This document shows positions 36,610 to 49,590 of a stretch of 64,000 nucleotides of DNA, piece after piece. The notes beneath the pieces were generated by a model. It saw nothing but the letters and a program-made list of their open reading frames with translations, had not been told where the DNA came from and searched no databases. The stretch is from Amphibalanus amphitrite (lineage: Eukaryota; Arthropoda; Thecostraca; Balanomorpha; Balanidae). Both the position numbers and the translations under genes were made by a program. Where the stretch lies: assembly GCF_019059575.1 (NCBI RefSeq), contig NW_024882885.1:109501-173500 (forward strand). The letters are read 5' to 3'. Position 1 is the stretch's first letter. Each line of letters begins with the position of its first letter.

Positions 36610-39600
36610 TCACCAGCGCTCGGAACAGACTGAAGGCGCCGGCTCACCAGCCGGCTGCCGATCGCGGTTGAGAATTAGAGCTGCCAGATTACCAATGGAA
36701 GCAAGCACAGTTCCCGAATATTCTGTTACGAGAAGTAATCGAGACGCTTGAATTATGTATCCAGTGCAGATTTTAGGAAGACTGATGGGCTGAACAGCCG
36801 TTTTTAAAGAATTTCGCATACCATGTGTCCGTGTTGTAATTGATAACATTGATAATCTGGCAGCTCTAATACGTCAGCTGATAGGACCTAATTATCGTGG
36901 TCGGCCGCAACTGGCCCATTCTGCCGGCGAATTCAGTTTGTTCTGAGCACTGGTGAGGGGCACTGCATGTATCTTCTACAGCGAGGTGATCATTGAAGCG
37001 TTTTGTGTCGTCTGTACTGCAAGTCTGTTATAAGTTTGAATAAGTATGTATTGTAAACCGATATTCAACGTTCACTTGTTTCGTTGCTGGTTTTGTCTTT
37101 GATTTCTTTATGTCGGTTTTATATAACGTAACTTATCATTATTATGCTTCACGACAAGGGATGTTAAAGGAAAGACTGAAGATTCTAGTGCAATGTTTGT
37201 TACAATTTTTTCTAAAATCTTGCACATGGCAGATTTATTATCGCTTAATCTCGTGACAAAAAATCGGATACAAAATAAAAAGACAAAGGCAGCAAGGACA
37301 CAAGTGAAGTATTGAATACTAGTTAACTGAACATACTTATTCAAATTAATAACAGACTTGCCGTACAGACGACACAAAACGCTTCAATGATCACCTCGCT
37401 GTAGAAGATACACGCAGTGCCCCTCACCAGTGCTCAGAACAAACTGAAGTCGCCGGCAGAATGGGCCAGTTGCGGCCGACCACGATAATTAGGTCCTATC
37501 AGCTGACGTATTAGAGCTGCCAGATTATCAATGTTATCAATTACAACACGGACACATGATATGCCAAGTTCTTTAAAAACGGCTGTTCAGCCCATTAGTC
37601 TTCTTAAAATCTGCACTGGATACATAATTCTAGCGTCTCGATTACTTCTCGTAACAGAACATTCGGGAACTGTGCTTGCTTCCATTGGAAATCTGGCAGC
37701 TCTAATTCTCAACCGCGATCGGCAGCCGGCCGGTGAGCCGGCGCCTTCAGTCTGTTCCGAGCGCTGATGAGGGGCGCTGCGCGTATCTTCTACAGCGAGG
37801 TGATCATTGAAGCGCTTTGTGTCGTCTATACGGCAAGTCTGTTATAAGTTTGAATATGTATGCATTGTAAACTGATATTCAATACGTTCTGTTGTCTCGT
37901 TGCTGGCTTTGTCTTTGGTTTATTTATGTCGGTTTTAAATAACGTAACTTATCATTATTATATTTCACAAGGGATGTTAAAGAAAAGACTGAAGATTCTA
38001 GACAGAATAAAAAGAAAAAGGCAGCAACGACACAAGTGAAAGTATTGAAAACCAGTTCACTGAACATACTTATTCAAAATTATAACAGCATTGCCGTACA
38101 GACGACACACAGCGCTACTACGATCACATCGCTGTAAAGATGCACGCACCGCCCTTCACCAGTGCTTAGAACAAACTGAAGTCGCCGGCCAGTTGCAACC
38201 GACCACGATAATTAGGTCCTATCAGCTGACGTATTAGAGCTGCCAGATTATCAATGTTATCAATTACAACACGGACACATGGTATGCCAAATTCTTTAAA
38301 AACGGCTGTTCAGCCCATTAGTCTTCCTAAAATCTGCACTGGATACATAATTCTAGCGTCTCGATTACTTCTCGTAACAGAACATTCGGGAACTGTGCTT
38401 GCTTCCATTGGAAATCTGGCAGCTCTAATTCTCAACCACGATCGGCAGCCGGCCGGTGAGCCGGCGCCTTCAGTCTGTTCCGAGCGCTGGTGAGGGGCGC
38501 TGCGTGTATCTTCTACAGCGAGGTGATCATTGAAGCGCTTTGTGTCGTCTGTACGGCAAGACTGTTATAATTTTGAATTAGTATGTATTGTAAACTGATA
38601 TTGAATACGTTCACTTGTGTCGTTGCTGCCTTTGTCTTTTTATTCTGTATAGAATCTTCAGTCTTTTCTTTAACATCCCTTGTCGTGAAATAAAATAATG
38701 ATAAGTTACGTTATATAAAACCGACATAAATAAACCAAAGACAAAGCCAGCAACGAGACAACAGAAGGTATTGAATAACAGTTTACAATACATAATTATT
38801 CAAACTTATAACAGACTTGCCGTATAGACGACACAAAGCGCTTCAATGATCACCTCGCTGTAGAAGATACACGCAGCGCCACTCACCAGCGCTCGGAACA
38901 GACTGAAGGCGCCGGCTCACCAGCCGGCTGCCGATCGCGGTTGAGAATTAGAGCTGCCAGATTACCAATGGAAGCAAGCACAGTTCCCGAATATTCTGTT
39001 ACGAGAAGTAATCGAGATTCTTGAATTATGTATCCAGTGCAGATTTTAGGAAGACTGATGGGCTGAACAGCCGTTTTTAAAGAATTTGGCATACCATGTG
39101 TCCGTGTTGTAATTGATAACATTGATAATATGGCAGCTCTAATACGTCAGCTGATAGGACCTAATTATCGTGGTCGGCCGCAACTGGCCCATTCTGCCGG
39201 CGACTTCAGTTTGTTCTGAGCACTGGTGAGGGGCACAGCGTGTATCTTCTACAGCGAGGTGATCATTGAAGCGTTTTATGTCGTCTGTACGGCAAGTCTG
39301 TTATAAGTTTGAATAAGTATTTTCAGTAAACTAGTATTCAATACTTCACTTGTGTCCTTGCTGCCTTTGTCTTTTTATTTTGTATCTGATTTTTTGTCAC
39401 GACATTTAGCGATAATAAATCTGCCATGTGCAAGATTTTAAAAACAATTGTAACAATCATTGCACTAGAATCTTCAGTCTTTCCTTTAACATCCCTTTTC
39501 GTGAAATATAATAATGATAAGTTACGTTATATAAAACTGACATAAATAAACCAAAGACAAAGTCAGCAACGAGACAAGTGAACGTATTCAATATCAGTTT

Positions 39601-42600
39601 ACAATACATACTAATTCAAAATTATAACAGACTTGCCGTACAGACGACACAAATCGCTGCAATGATCACCTCGCTGTAGAAGAGACACGCAGCGCCCCTC
39701 ACCAGAACAGACTGAAGGCGTCGGCTGACCGGCCGGCTGCCGATCACGGTTGAGAATTAGAGCTGCCAGATTTCCAATGGAAGCAAGCACAGTTCCCGAA
39801 TGTTCTGTTACGAGAAGTAATCGAGACGCTAAAATTATATATCCAGTGCAGATTTTAAGAAGACTGATGGGCTGAACAGCCGTTTTTAAAGAATTTGGCA
39901 TACCATGTGTCAATATTGTAATTGACAACATTGATAATCTGGCAGCTCTAATACGTATTGTAAACTGATATTCAATACGTTCTGTTGTCTCGTTGCTGGC
40001 TTTGTCTTTGGTTTATTTATGTCGGTTTTATATAACGTAACTAATCATTATTATATTTCACGACAAGGATGTTAAAGAAAAGAATGAAGATTCTAGACAG
40101 AATAAAAAGACAAAGGCAGCAACGACACAAGTGAAAGTATTGAATACCAGTTCACTGAACATACTTATTCAAAATTATAACAGCCTTGCCGTACAGACAC
40201 AGCGCTACAACGATCTTATCGCTGTAGAAGATGCACGCATCGCCCTTCACCAGTGCTTAGAACAAACTGAAGTCGCCGGCAGAATGGGCCAGTTGCGGCC
40301 GACCACGATAATTAGGTCCTATCAGCTGACGTATTAGAGCTGCCAGATAATCAATGTTATCAATTACAACACGGACACATGGTATGCCAAATTCTTTAAA
40401 AACGGCTGTTCAGCCCATCAGTCTTCCTAAAATCTGCATTGGATACATAATTCTAGCGTCTCGATTACTTCTCGTAACAGAACATTCGGGAACTGTGCTT
40501 GCTTCCATTGGAAATCTGGCAGCTCTATTTCTCAACCGCGATCGGAGGCCGGCCGGTGAGCCGGCGCCTTCAGTCTGTTCCGAGCGCTGGTGAGGGGCGC
40601 TGCGTGTATCTTCTACAGCGAGGTGATCATTGAAGCGCTTTGTGTCGTCTGTACGGCTAGGCTGTTATAAGTTTGAATAAGTATGTTCAATGAACTGGTA
40701 TTCAATACTTTCACTTGTGTCGTTGCTGCCTTTGTCTTTTTATTCTGTATAGAATCTTCAGTCTTTTCTTTAACATCCCTTGTCGTGAAATATAATTATG
40801 ATAAGTTACGTTATATTAAACCGACATAAATAAACCAAAAACAAAGCCAGCAACGAGACAACAGAACGTATTGAATATCAGTTTTCAATACATACTTATT
40901 CAAACTTATAACAGACTCTACGCATAGACGACACAAGGCGCTTCAATGATCACCTCGCTGTAGAAGATACACGCAGCGCCCCTCACCAGCGCTCGGAACA
41001 GACTGAAGGCGCCGGCTCACCGGCCAGCTGCCGATCGCGGTTGAGAATTAGAGCTGCCAGATTTCCCATGAAAGCAAGCACAGTTCCCGAATGTTCTGTT
41101 ACGAGAAGTAATCGAGACGCTAGAATTATGTATCCAGTGCAGATTTTAAGAAGACTAATGGACTGAACAGCCGTTTTTAAAGAACTTGGCATACCATGTG
41201 TCCGTGTTGTAATTGATAACATTGATAATCTGGCAGCTCTAATACGTCAGCTGATAGGACCTAATTATCGTGGTCGGCCGCAACTGGCCGGCGACTTCAG
41301 TTTGTTCTAAGCACTGGTGAAGGGCGGTGCGTGCATCTTTACAGCGATGTGATCGTTGTAGCGCTGTGTGTCGTCTTTTCGGCAAGGCTGTTATAATTCT
41401 GAATAAGTATGTTCAGTGAACTAGTATTCAATACTTTCACTTGTGTCGTTGCTGCCTTTGTCTTTTTATTCTGTTTAGAAGCTTCAGTCTTTTCTTTAAC
41501 ATCCCTTGACGTGAAATAGAATAATGATAAGTTACGTTATATAAAACCGATATAAATAAACCAAAAACAAAGCCAGGAACGAGACAACAGAACGTATTGA
41601 ATATCAGTTTTCAATACATACTTATTCAAACTTATAACAGACTTGCTGTATAGACGACGCAAAGCGCTTCAATGATCACCTCGCTGTAGAAGATACACGC
41701 AGCGCCCCTCACCACCGCTCGGAACAGACTGAAGGCGCCGGCTCACCGGCCGGCTGCCGATCGCGGTTGAGAATTAGAGCTGCCAGATTTTCAATGGAAG
41801 CAAGCACAGTTCCCGAATGTTCTGTTACGAGAAGTAATCGAGACGCTAGAATTATGTATCCAGTGCAGATTTTAAGAAGACTAATGGGCTGAACAGCCGT
41901 TTTTAAAGAACTTGGCATACCATGTGTCCGTGTTGTAATTGATAACATTGATAATCTGGCAGCTCTAATACGTCAGCTGATAGGACCTAATTATCGTGTT
42001 CGGCCGCAACTGGCCCATTCTGCCGGCGAATTCAGTTTGTTCTGAGCACTGGTGAGGGGCACTGCATGTATCTTCTACAGCGAGGTGATCATTGAAGCGT
42101 TTTGTGTCGTCTGTACGGCAAGTCTGTTATAAGTTTGAATAAGTATGTATTATAAACCGATATTCAATACGTTCACTTGTTTCGTTGCTGGTTTTGTCTT
42201 TGGTTTCTTTATGTCGGTTTTATATAACGTAACTTATCATTATTATGCTTCACGACAAGGGATGTTAAAGGAAAGACTGAAGATTCTAGTGCAATGTTTG
42301 TTACAGTTTTTTTAAAATCTTGCACATGGCAGATTTATTATCGCTTAATCTCGTGACAAAAAATCGGATACAAAATAAAAAGACAAAGGCAGCAAGGACA
42401 CAAGTGAAGTATTGAATACTAGTTAACTGAACATACTTATTCAAACTTATAACAGACTTGCCGTACAGACGACACAAAACGCTTCAATGATCACCTCGCT
42501 GTAGAAGATACACGCAGTGCCCCTCACCAGTGCTCAGAGCAAACTGAAGTCGCCGGCAGAATGGGCCAGTTGCGGCCGACCACGATAATTAGGTCCTATC

Positions 42601-44587
42601 AGCTGACGTATTAGAGCTGCCAGATTATCAATGTTATCAATTACAACACGGACACATGATATGCCAAGTTCTTTAAAAACGGCTGTTCAGCCCATTAGTC
42701 TTCTTAAAATCTGCACTGGATACATAATTCTAGCGTCTCGATTACTTCTCGTAACAGAACATTCGGGAACTGTGCCTACTTCCATTGGAAATCTGGCAGC
42801 TCTAATTCTCAAATGCGATCGGTAGCCGGCCGGTGAGCCGGCGCCTTCAGTCTGTTCCGAGCGCTGGTGACGGGCGCTGCGTGTATCTTCTACAGCGAGG
42901 TGATCATTGAAGCGCTTTGTGTCGTCTATACGGCAAGTCTGTTATAAGTTTGAATAAGTATGCATTGTAAACTGATATTCAATAAATACGTTCTGTTGTC
43001 TCGTTGCTGGCTTTGTCTTTGGTTTATTTATGTCGGTTTTAAATAACGTAACTTATCATTATTATATTTCACAAGGGATGTTAAAGAAAAGACTGAAGAT
43101 TCTAGACAGAATAAAAAGACAAAGGCAGCAACGACACAAGTGAAAGTATTGAATACCAGTTCACTGAACATACTTATTCAAAATTATAACAGCGTTGCCG
43201 TACAGACGACACACAGCGCTACTACGATCACATCGCTGTAAAGATGCACGCACCGCCCTTCACCAGTGCTTAGAACAAACTGAAGTCGCCGGCCAGTTGC
43301 AACCGACCACGATAATTAGGTCCTATCAGCTGACGTATTAGAGCTGCCAGATTATCAATGTTATCAATTACAACACGGACACATGGTATGCCAAGTTCTT
43401 GAAAAACGGCTGTTCAGCCCATTAGTCTTCTTAAAATCTGCACTGGATACATAATTCTAGCGTTTCGATTACTTCTCGAAACAGAACATTCGGGAACTGT
43501 GCTTGCTTCCATTGGAAATCTGGCAGCTCTAATTCTCAACCGCGATCGGCAGCCGGCCGGTGAGCCGGCGCCTTCAGTCTGTTCCGAGCGCTGGTGAGGG
43601 GCGCTGCGTGTATCTTCTACAGCGAGGTGATCATTGAAGCGCTTTGTGTCGTCTGTACGGCTAGGCTGTTATAAGTTTGAATAAGTATGTTCAATGAACT
43701 GGTATTCAATACTTTCACTTGTGTCGTTGCTGCCTTTATCTTTTTATTCTGTATAGAATCTTCAGTCTTTTCTTTAACATCCCTTGTCGTGAAATATAAT
43801 TATGATAAGTTACGTTATATTAAACCGACATAAATAAACCAAAAACAAAGGCAGCAACGAGACAACAGAACGTATTGAATATCAGTTTTCAATAAATACT
43901 TATTCAAACTTATAACAGACTCTCCGCATAGACGACACAAGGCGCTTCAATGATCACCTCGCTGTAGAAGATACACGCAGCGCCCCTCACCAGCGCTCGG
44001 AACAGACTGAAGGCGCCGGCTCACCGGCCAGCTGCCGATCGCGGTTGAGAATTAGAGCTGCCAGATTTCCAATGAAAGCAAGCACAGTTCCCGAATGTTC
44101 TGTTACGAGAAGTAATCGAGACGCTAGAATTATGTATCCAGTGCAGATTTTAAGAAGACTAATGGGCTGAACAGCCGTTTTTAAAGAACTTGGCATACCA
44201 TGTGTCCATGTTGTAATTGATAACATTGATAATCTGGCAGCTCTAATACGTCAGCTGATAGGACCTAATTATCGTGGTCGGCCGCAACTGGCCGGCGACT
44301 TCAGTTTGTTCTAAGCACTGGTGAAGGGCGGTGCGTGCATCTTTACAGCGATGTGATCGTTGTAGCGCTGTGTGTCGTCTGTACGGCTTGTCGTGAAATA
44401 AAATAATAAGTTACGTTATATAAAAACGACATAAATAAACCAAAGACAAAGCCAGCAACGAGACAACAGAAGGTATTGAATATCAGTTTACAATACATAA
44501 TTATTCAAACTTATAACAGACTTGCCGTATAGACGACACAAAGCGCTTCAATGATCACCTCGCTGTAGAAGATACACGCAGCGCCAC
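36610..44587. repeat. Higher-order repeat, copy C (7,978 bp)
   Basis: Directly follows copy B in the same orientation and is nearly identical to it. Its first core carries the TTTCGCATA variant, also found at 46,670, indicating exchange between copies. Confidence 0.85.
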
Positions 44588-46465
44588 TCACCAGCGCTCG
44601 GAACAGACTGAAGGCGCCGGCTCACCAGCCGGCTGCCGATCGCGGTTGAGAATTAGAGCTGCCAGATTACCAATGGAAGCAAGCACAGTTCCCGAATATT
44701 CTGTTACGAGAAGTAATCGAGACGCTTGAATTATGTATCCAGTGCAGATTTTAGGAAGACTGATGGGCTGAACAGCCGTTTTTAAAGAATTTGGCATACC
44801 ATGTGTCCGTGTTGTAATTGATAACATTGATAATCTGGCAGCTCTAATACGTCAGCTGATAGGACCTAATTATCGTGGTCGGCCGCAACTGGCCCATTCT
44901 GCCGGCGAATTCAGTTTGTTCTGAGCACTGGTGAGGGGCACTGCATGTATCTTCTACAGCGAGGTGATCATTGAAGCGTTTTGTGTCGTCTGTACTGCAA
45001 GTCTGTTATAAGTTTGAATAAGTATGTATTGTAAACCGATATTCAACGTTCACTTGTTTCGTTGCTGGTTTTGTCTTTGATTTCTTTATGTCGGTTTTAT
45101 ATAACGTAACTTATCATTATTATGCTTCACGACAAGGGATGTTAAAGGAAAGACTGAAGATTCTAGTGCAATGTTTGTTACAATTTTTTCTAAAATCTTG
45201 CACATGGCAGATTTATTATCGCTTAATCTCGTGACAAAAAATCGGATACAAAATAAAAAGACAAAGGCAGCAAGGACACAAGTGAAGTATTGAATACTAG
45301 TTAACTGAACATACTTATTCAAACTAATAACAGACTTGCCGTACAGACGACACAAAACGCTTCAATGATCACCTCGCTGTAGAAGATACACGCAGTGCCT
45401 CTCACCAGTGCTCAGAACAAACTGAAGTCGCCGGCAGAATGGGCCAGTTGCGGCCGACCACGATAATTAGGTCCTATCAGCTGACGTATTAGAGCTGCCA
45501 GATTATCAATGTTATCAATTACAACACGGACACATGATATGCCAAGTTCTTTAAAAACGGCTGTTCAGCCCATTAGTCTTCTTAAAATCTGCACTGGATA
45601 CATAATTCTAGCGTCTCGATTACTTCTCGTAACAGAACATTCGGGAACTGTGCTTGCTTCCATTGGAAATCTGGCAGCTCTAATTCTCAACCGCGATCGG
45701 CAGCCGGCCGGTGAGCCGGCGCCTTCAGTCTGTTCCGAGCGCTGGTGAGGGGCGCTGCGCGTATCTTCTACAGCGAGGTGATCATTGAAGCGCTTTGTGT
45801 CGTCTATACGGCAAGTCTGTTATAAGTTTGAATATGTATGCATTGTAAACTGATATTAAATACGTTCTGTTGTCTCGTTGCTGGCTTTGTCTTTGGTTTA
45901 TTTATGTCGGTTTTAAATAACGTAACTTATCATTATTATATTTCACAAGGGATGTTAAAGAAAAGACTGAAGATTCTAGACAGAATAAAAAGAAAAAGGC
46001 AGCAACGACACAAGTGAAAGTATTGAAAACCAGTTCACTGAACATACTTATTCAAAATTATAACAGCATTGCCGTACAGACGACACACAGCGCTACTACG
46101 ATCACATCGCTGTAAAGATGCACGCACCGCCCTTCACCAGTGCTTAGAACAAACTGAAGGCGCCGGCCAGTTGCGGCCAACCACTGAATACGTTCACTTG
46201 TGTCGTTGCTGCCTTTGTCTTTTTATTCTGTCTATAATCTTCAGTCTTTTCTTTAACATCCCTTGTCGTGAAATAAAATAATGATAAGTTACGTTATATA
46301 AAACCGACATAAATAAACCAAAGACAAAGCCAGCAACGAGACAACAGAAGGTATTGAATATCAGTTTACAATACATAATTATTCAAACTTATAACAGACT
46401 TGCCGTATAGACGACACAAAGCGCTTCAATGATCACCTCGCTGTAGAAGATACACGCAGCGCCAC
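44588..46465. repeat. 1,878-bp rearranged block, second copy
   Basis: Same content and same deletion junction as 26754-28631, including the shared GCCTCTCACC variant at 45,398 (27,564 in the first copy). The block therefore formed once and was then copied, most simply together with its neighbouring higher-order copy. Confidence 0.85.
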
Positions 46466-48327
46466 TCACCAGCGCTCGGACCAGACTGAAGGCGCCGGCT
46501 CACCAGCCGGCTGCCGATCGCGGTTGAGAATTAGAGCTGCCAGATTACCAATGGAAGCAAGCACAGTTCCCGAATATTCTGTTACGAGAAGTAATCGAGA
46601 CGCTTGAATTATGTATCCAGTGCAGATTTTAGGAAGACTGATGGGCTGAACAGCCGTTTTTAAAGAATTTCGCATACCATGTGTCCGTGTTGTAATTGAT
46701 AACATTGATAATCTGGCAGCTCTAATACGTCAGCTGATAGGACCTAATTATCGTGGTCGGCCGCAACTGGCCCATTCTGCCGGCGACTTCAGTTTGTTCT
46801 GAGCACTGGTGAGGGGCACAGCGTGTATCTTCTACAGCGAGGTGATCATTGAAGCGTTTTGTGTCGTCTGTACTGCAAGTCTGTTATAAGTTTGAATAAG
46901 TATGTATTGTAAACCGATATTCAACGTTCACTTGTTTCGTTGCTGGTTTTGTCTTTGATTTCTTTATGTCGGTTTTATATAACGTAACTTATCATTATTA
47001 TGCTTCACGACAAGGGATGTTAAAGGAAAGACTGAAGATTCTAGTGCAATGTTTGTTACAATTTTTTCTAAAATCTTGCACATGGCAGATTTATTATCGC
47101 TTAATCTCGTGACAAAAAATCGGATACAAAATAAAAAGACAAAGGCAGCAAGGACACAAGTGAAGTATTGAATACTAGTTAACTGAACATACTTATTCAA
47201 ACTAATAACAGACTTGCCGTACAGACGACACAAAACGCTTCAATGATCACCTCGCTGTAGAAGATACACGCAGTGCCCCTCACCAGTGCTCAGAACAAAC
47301 TGAAGTCGCCGGCAGAATGGGCCAGTTGCGGCCGACCACGATAATTAGGTCCTATCAGCTGACGTATTAGAGCTGCCAGATTATCAATGTTATCAATTAC
47401 AACACGGACACATGATATGCCAAGTTCTTTAAAAACGGCTGTTCAGCCCATTAGTCTTCTTAAAATCTGCACTGGATACATAATTCTAGCGTCTCGATTA
47501 CTTCTCGTAACAGAACATTCGGGAACTGTGCTTGCTTCCATTGGAAATCTGGCAGCTCTAATTCTCAACCGCGATCGGCAGCCGGCCGGTGAGCCGGCGC
47601 CTTCAGTCTGTTCCGAGCGCTGGTGAGGGGCGCTGCGCGTATCTTCTACAGCGAGGTGATCATTGAAGCGCTTTGTGTCGTCTATACGGCAAGTCTGTTA
47701 TAAGTTTGAATATGTATGCATTGTAAACTGATATTAAATACGTTCTGTTGTCTCGTTGCTGGCTTTGTCTTTGGTTTATTTATGTCGGTTTTAAATAACG
47801 TAACTTATCATTATTATATTTCACAAGGGATGTTAAAGAAAAGACTGAAGATTCTAGACAGAATAAAAAGAAAAAGGCAGCAACGACACAAGTGAAAGTA
47901 TTGAAAACCAGTTCACTGAACATACTTATTCAAAATTATAACAGCATTGCCGTACAGACGACACACAGCGCTACTACGATCACATCGCTGTAAAGATGCA
48001 CGCACCGCCCTTCACCAGTGCTTAGAACAAACTGAAGTCGCCGGCCAGTTGCAACCGACCACGATAATTAGGTCCTATCAGCTGACGTATTAGAGCTGCC
48101 AGATTATCAATGTTATCAATTTCAACACGGACACATGGTAGGGTAAGTGGCTCCTATCACGCACAACTAGTAGGAAAACTGCTTTTGAGACTTACTGAAA
48201 CCTGTTTTGCTGACAAAATGGTCACAAGCAGTTTTCATAAGCATTTGTTTTCTTGATTTGACTTTTACGTTCCAGCGGTCCTTCATTATTTATGACATAT
48301 AAGGCAAAACATCCACCAACGTCCGAC

Positions 48328-48363
48328 GTGCGCTAATAGAGCACCGGTGCTCTTATGACGCAC
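48328..48363. repeat. 36-bp near-perfect palindrome in the TA element
   Basis: GTGCGCTAATAGAGCACC is followed at once by GGTGCTCTTATGACGCAC, whose inverse differs at only three positions. It contains the end-like word ATGACGCAC, so it could be a subterminal binding site. Confidence 0.75.
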
Positions 48364-48460
48364 ATTCAGCTGCCTCAAATGCGCACAAGAACAATTCCAA
48401 CAGGTTTTAGGTTTAATAAACATGTCGAGGTATTGATCAAATCACTTTATTTTAAAGTTG

Positions 48461-48553
48461 AACACCATGAGCACATCATGAACTTTGAACTCGACACATC
48501 ATGAAACACACCATGAACATGTACGCATCATGAACACATCATGAACTCGAAAC
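48461..48553. repeat. Short degenerate tandem repeat (ACATCATGAA)
   Basis: About six to seven spaced copies of ACATCATGAA/ACACCATGAA lie in the left part of the TA element, upstream of the minisatellite. Confidence 0.7.
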
Positions 48554-48759
48554 CTTTTCATTGACTCAGTATCTACTGTCGGCAGAGGTCACAAGTGAAA
48601 CTTGTCTGTTTTGTTTCAGCGTCAGTGCATGGCACGCATGCCCAGCCAGTGCACACTTGACATTGTATCCACTCTTCACACGATCGTGAGAACTTCATGC
48701 AGCAGTATATGCATGTCGTCTCACTTCCTGATGACTGGTCTTCATTGGGCTTTAGGTAC

Positions 48760-49590
48760 CTGTTTTATTTTCACGTGTCCATGTTTGGCTGTTTTCTTTG
48801 TTTTTTCCTTGTTACCGTCGGACTCAAACAATGCCCTCTTTACCAGCACAGCATCTCTATTAACTGCCCTTCGCTTACCTTTGCTCTGCACGCGAGGGGT
48901 TGGCATCACGTCATGCAGACTTCTATCTAGTTCTTCGTCGTCCCGCATGGATACGGAGTCAGCACGAGATGTTCCATCGGCCGAGCTCCCGGGCCCGGCG
49001 TCACCAGCCGAGCGCCCGGGCCTGGCGTCACTTGCCGAGCGCCCGGGCCCGGCGTCACCTGCCGAGCTCCCGGGCCCGGCGTCACCAGCCGAGCGCCCGG
49101 GCCTGGCGTCACTTGCCGAGCGCCCGAGCCCGGCGTCACCTGCCGAGCTCCCGGGCCCGGCGTCACCAGCCGAGCGCCCGGGCCTGGCGTCACTTGCCGA
49201 GCGCCCGGGTCCGGCGTCACCAGTCGAGCGCCCGGGCCCGGCGTCACCTGCCGAGCTCCCGGGCCCGGCGTCACCAGCCGAGCGCCCGGGTCCGGCGTCA
49301 CCAGCCGAGCGCCCGGGCCCGGCGTCACCTGCCGAGCTCCCGGGCCCCGCGTCACCAGTCGAGCGCCCGGGCCCGGCGTCACATGCCGAGCGCCCGGGCC
49401 CGGCGTCACCTGCCGAGCTCCCGGGCCCGGCGTCACCAGCCGAGCGCCCGGGCCCGGCGTCACCTGCCGAGCTCCCGGGCCCGGCGTCACCAGCCGAGCG
49501 CCCGGGTCCGGCGTCACCAGCCGAGCGCGCGGGCCCGGCGTCCAGCTCCACCGCCGTTTTGCCAGCTCCACCGCCGGGAGTGGAGCTCAA
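48760..49590 (-). CDS. Putative exon of a repeat-containing protein inside the TA element
   Basis: The minus-strand frame is open through the whole minisatellite and then through about 220 bp of non-repetitive sequence. That part encodes a charged, lysine-rich tail (for example SMRDDEELDRSLHD and SKGKRRAVNRDAVLVKRAL) and runs into CAG|GTACCT, a usable splice donor at 48,760/48,759. No ATG or clear acceptor is seen at the upstream side. The opposite strand is also open (48602-49657, 351 codons from a non-ATG start) but its non-repeat part is Ser/Cys/Leu-rich, as expected of an antisense frame. The protein is not recognised. It could be captured host sequence or chance openness of a GC-rich repeat. 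Confidence 0.25.
48980..49542. repeat. 27-bp minisatellite, 20 full copies plus one partial
   Basis: Each unit reads GCCGAG(C/G)(T/G)CCCGGG..., then GGCGTCAC plus two variable bases. The first nine units follow an 81-bp super-period (units ending CA, TT, CT). Because 27 is divisible by three and the unit has no stops, several frames stay open: plus-strand repeats of the type PGPASPAER and minus-strand repeats of the type AGDAGPGRS. Confidence 0.95.
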
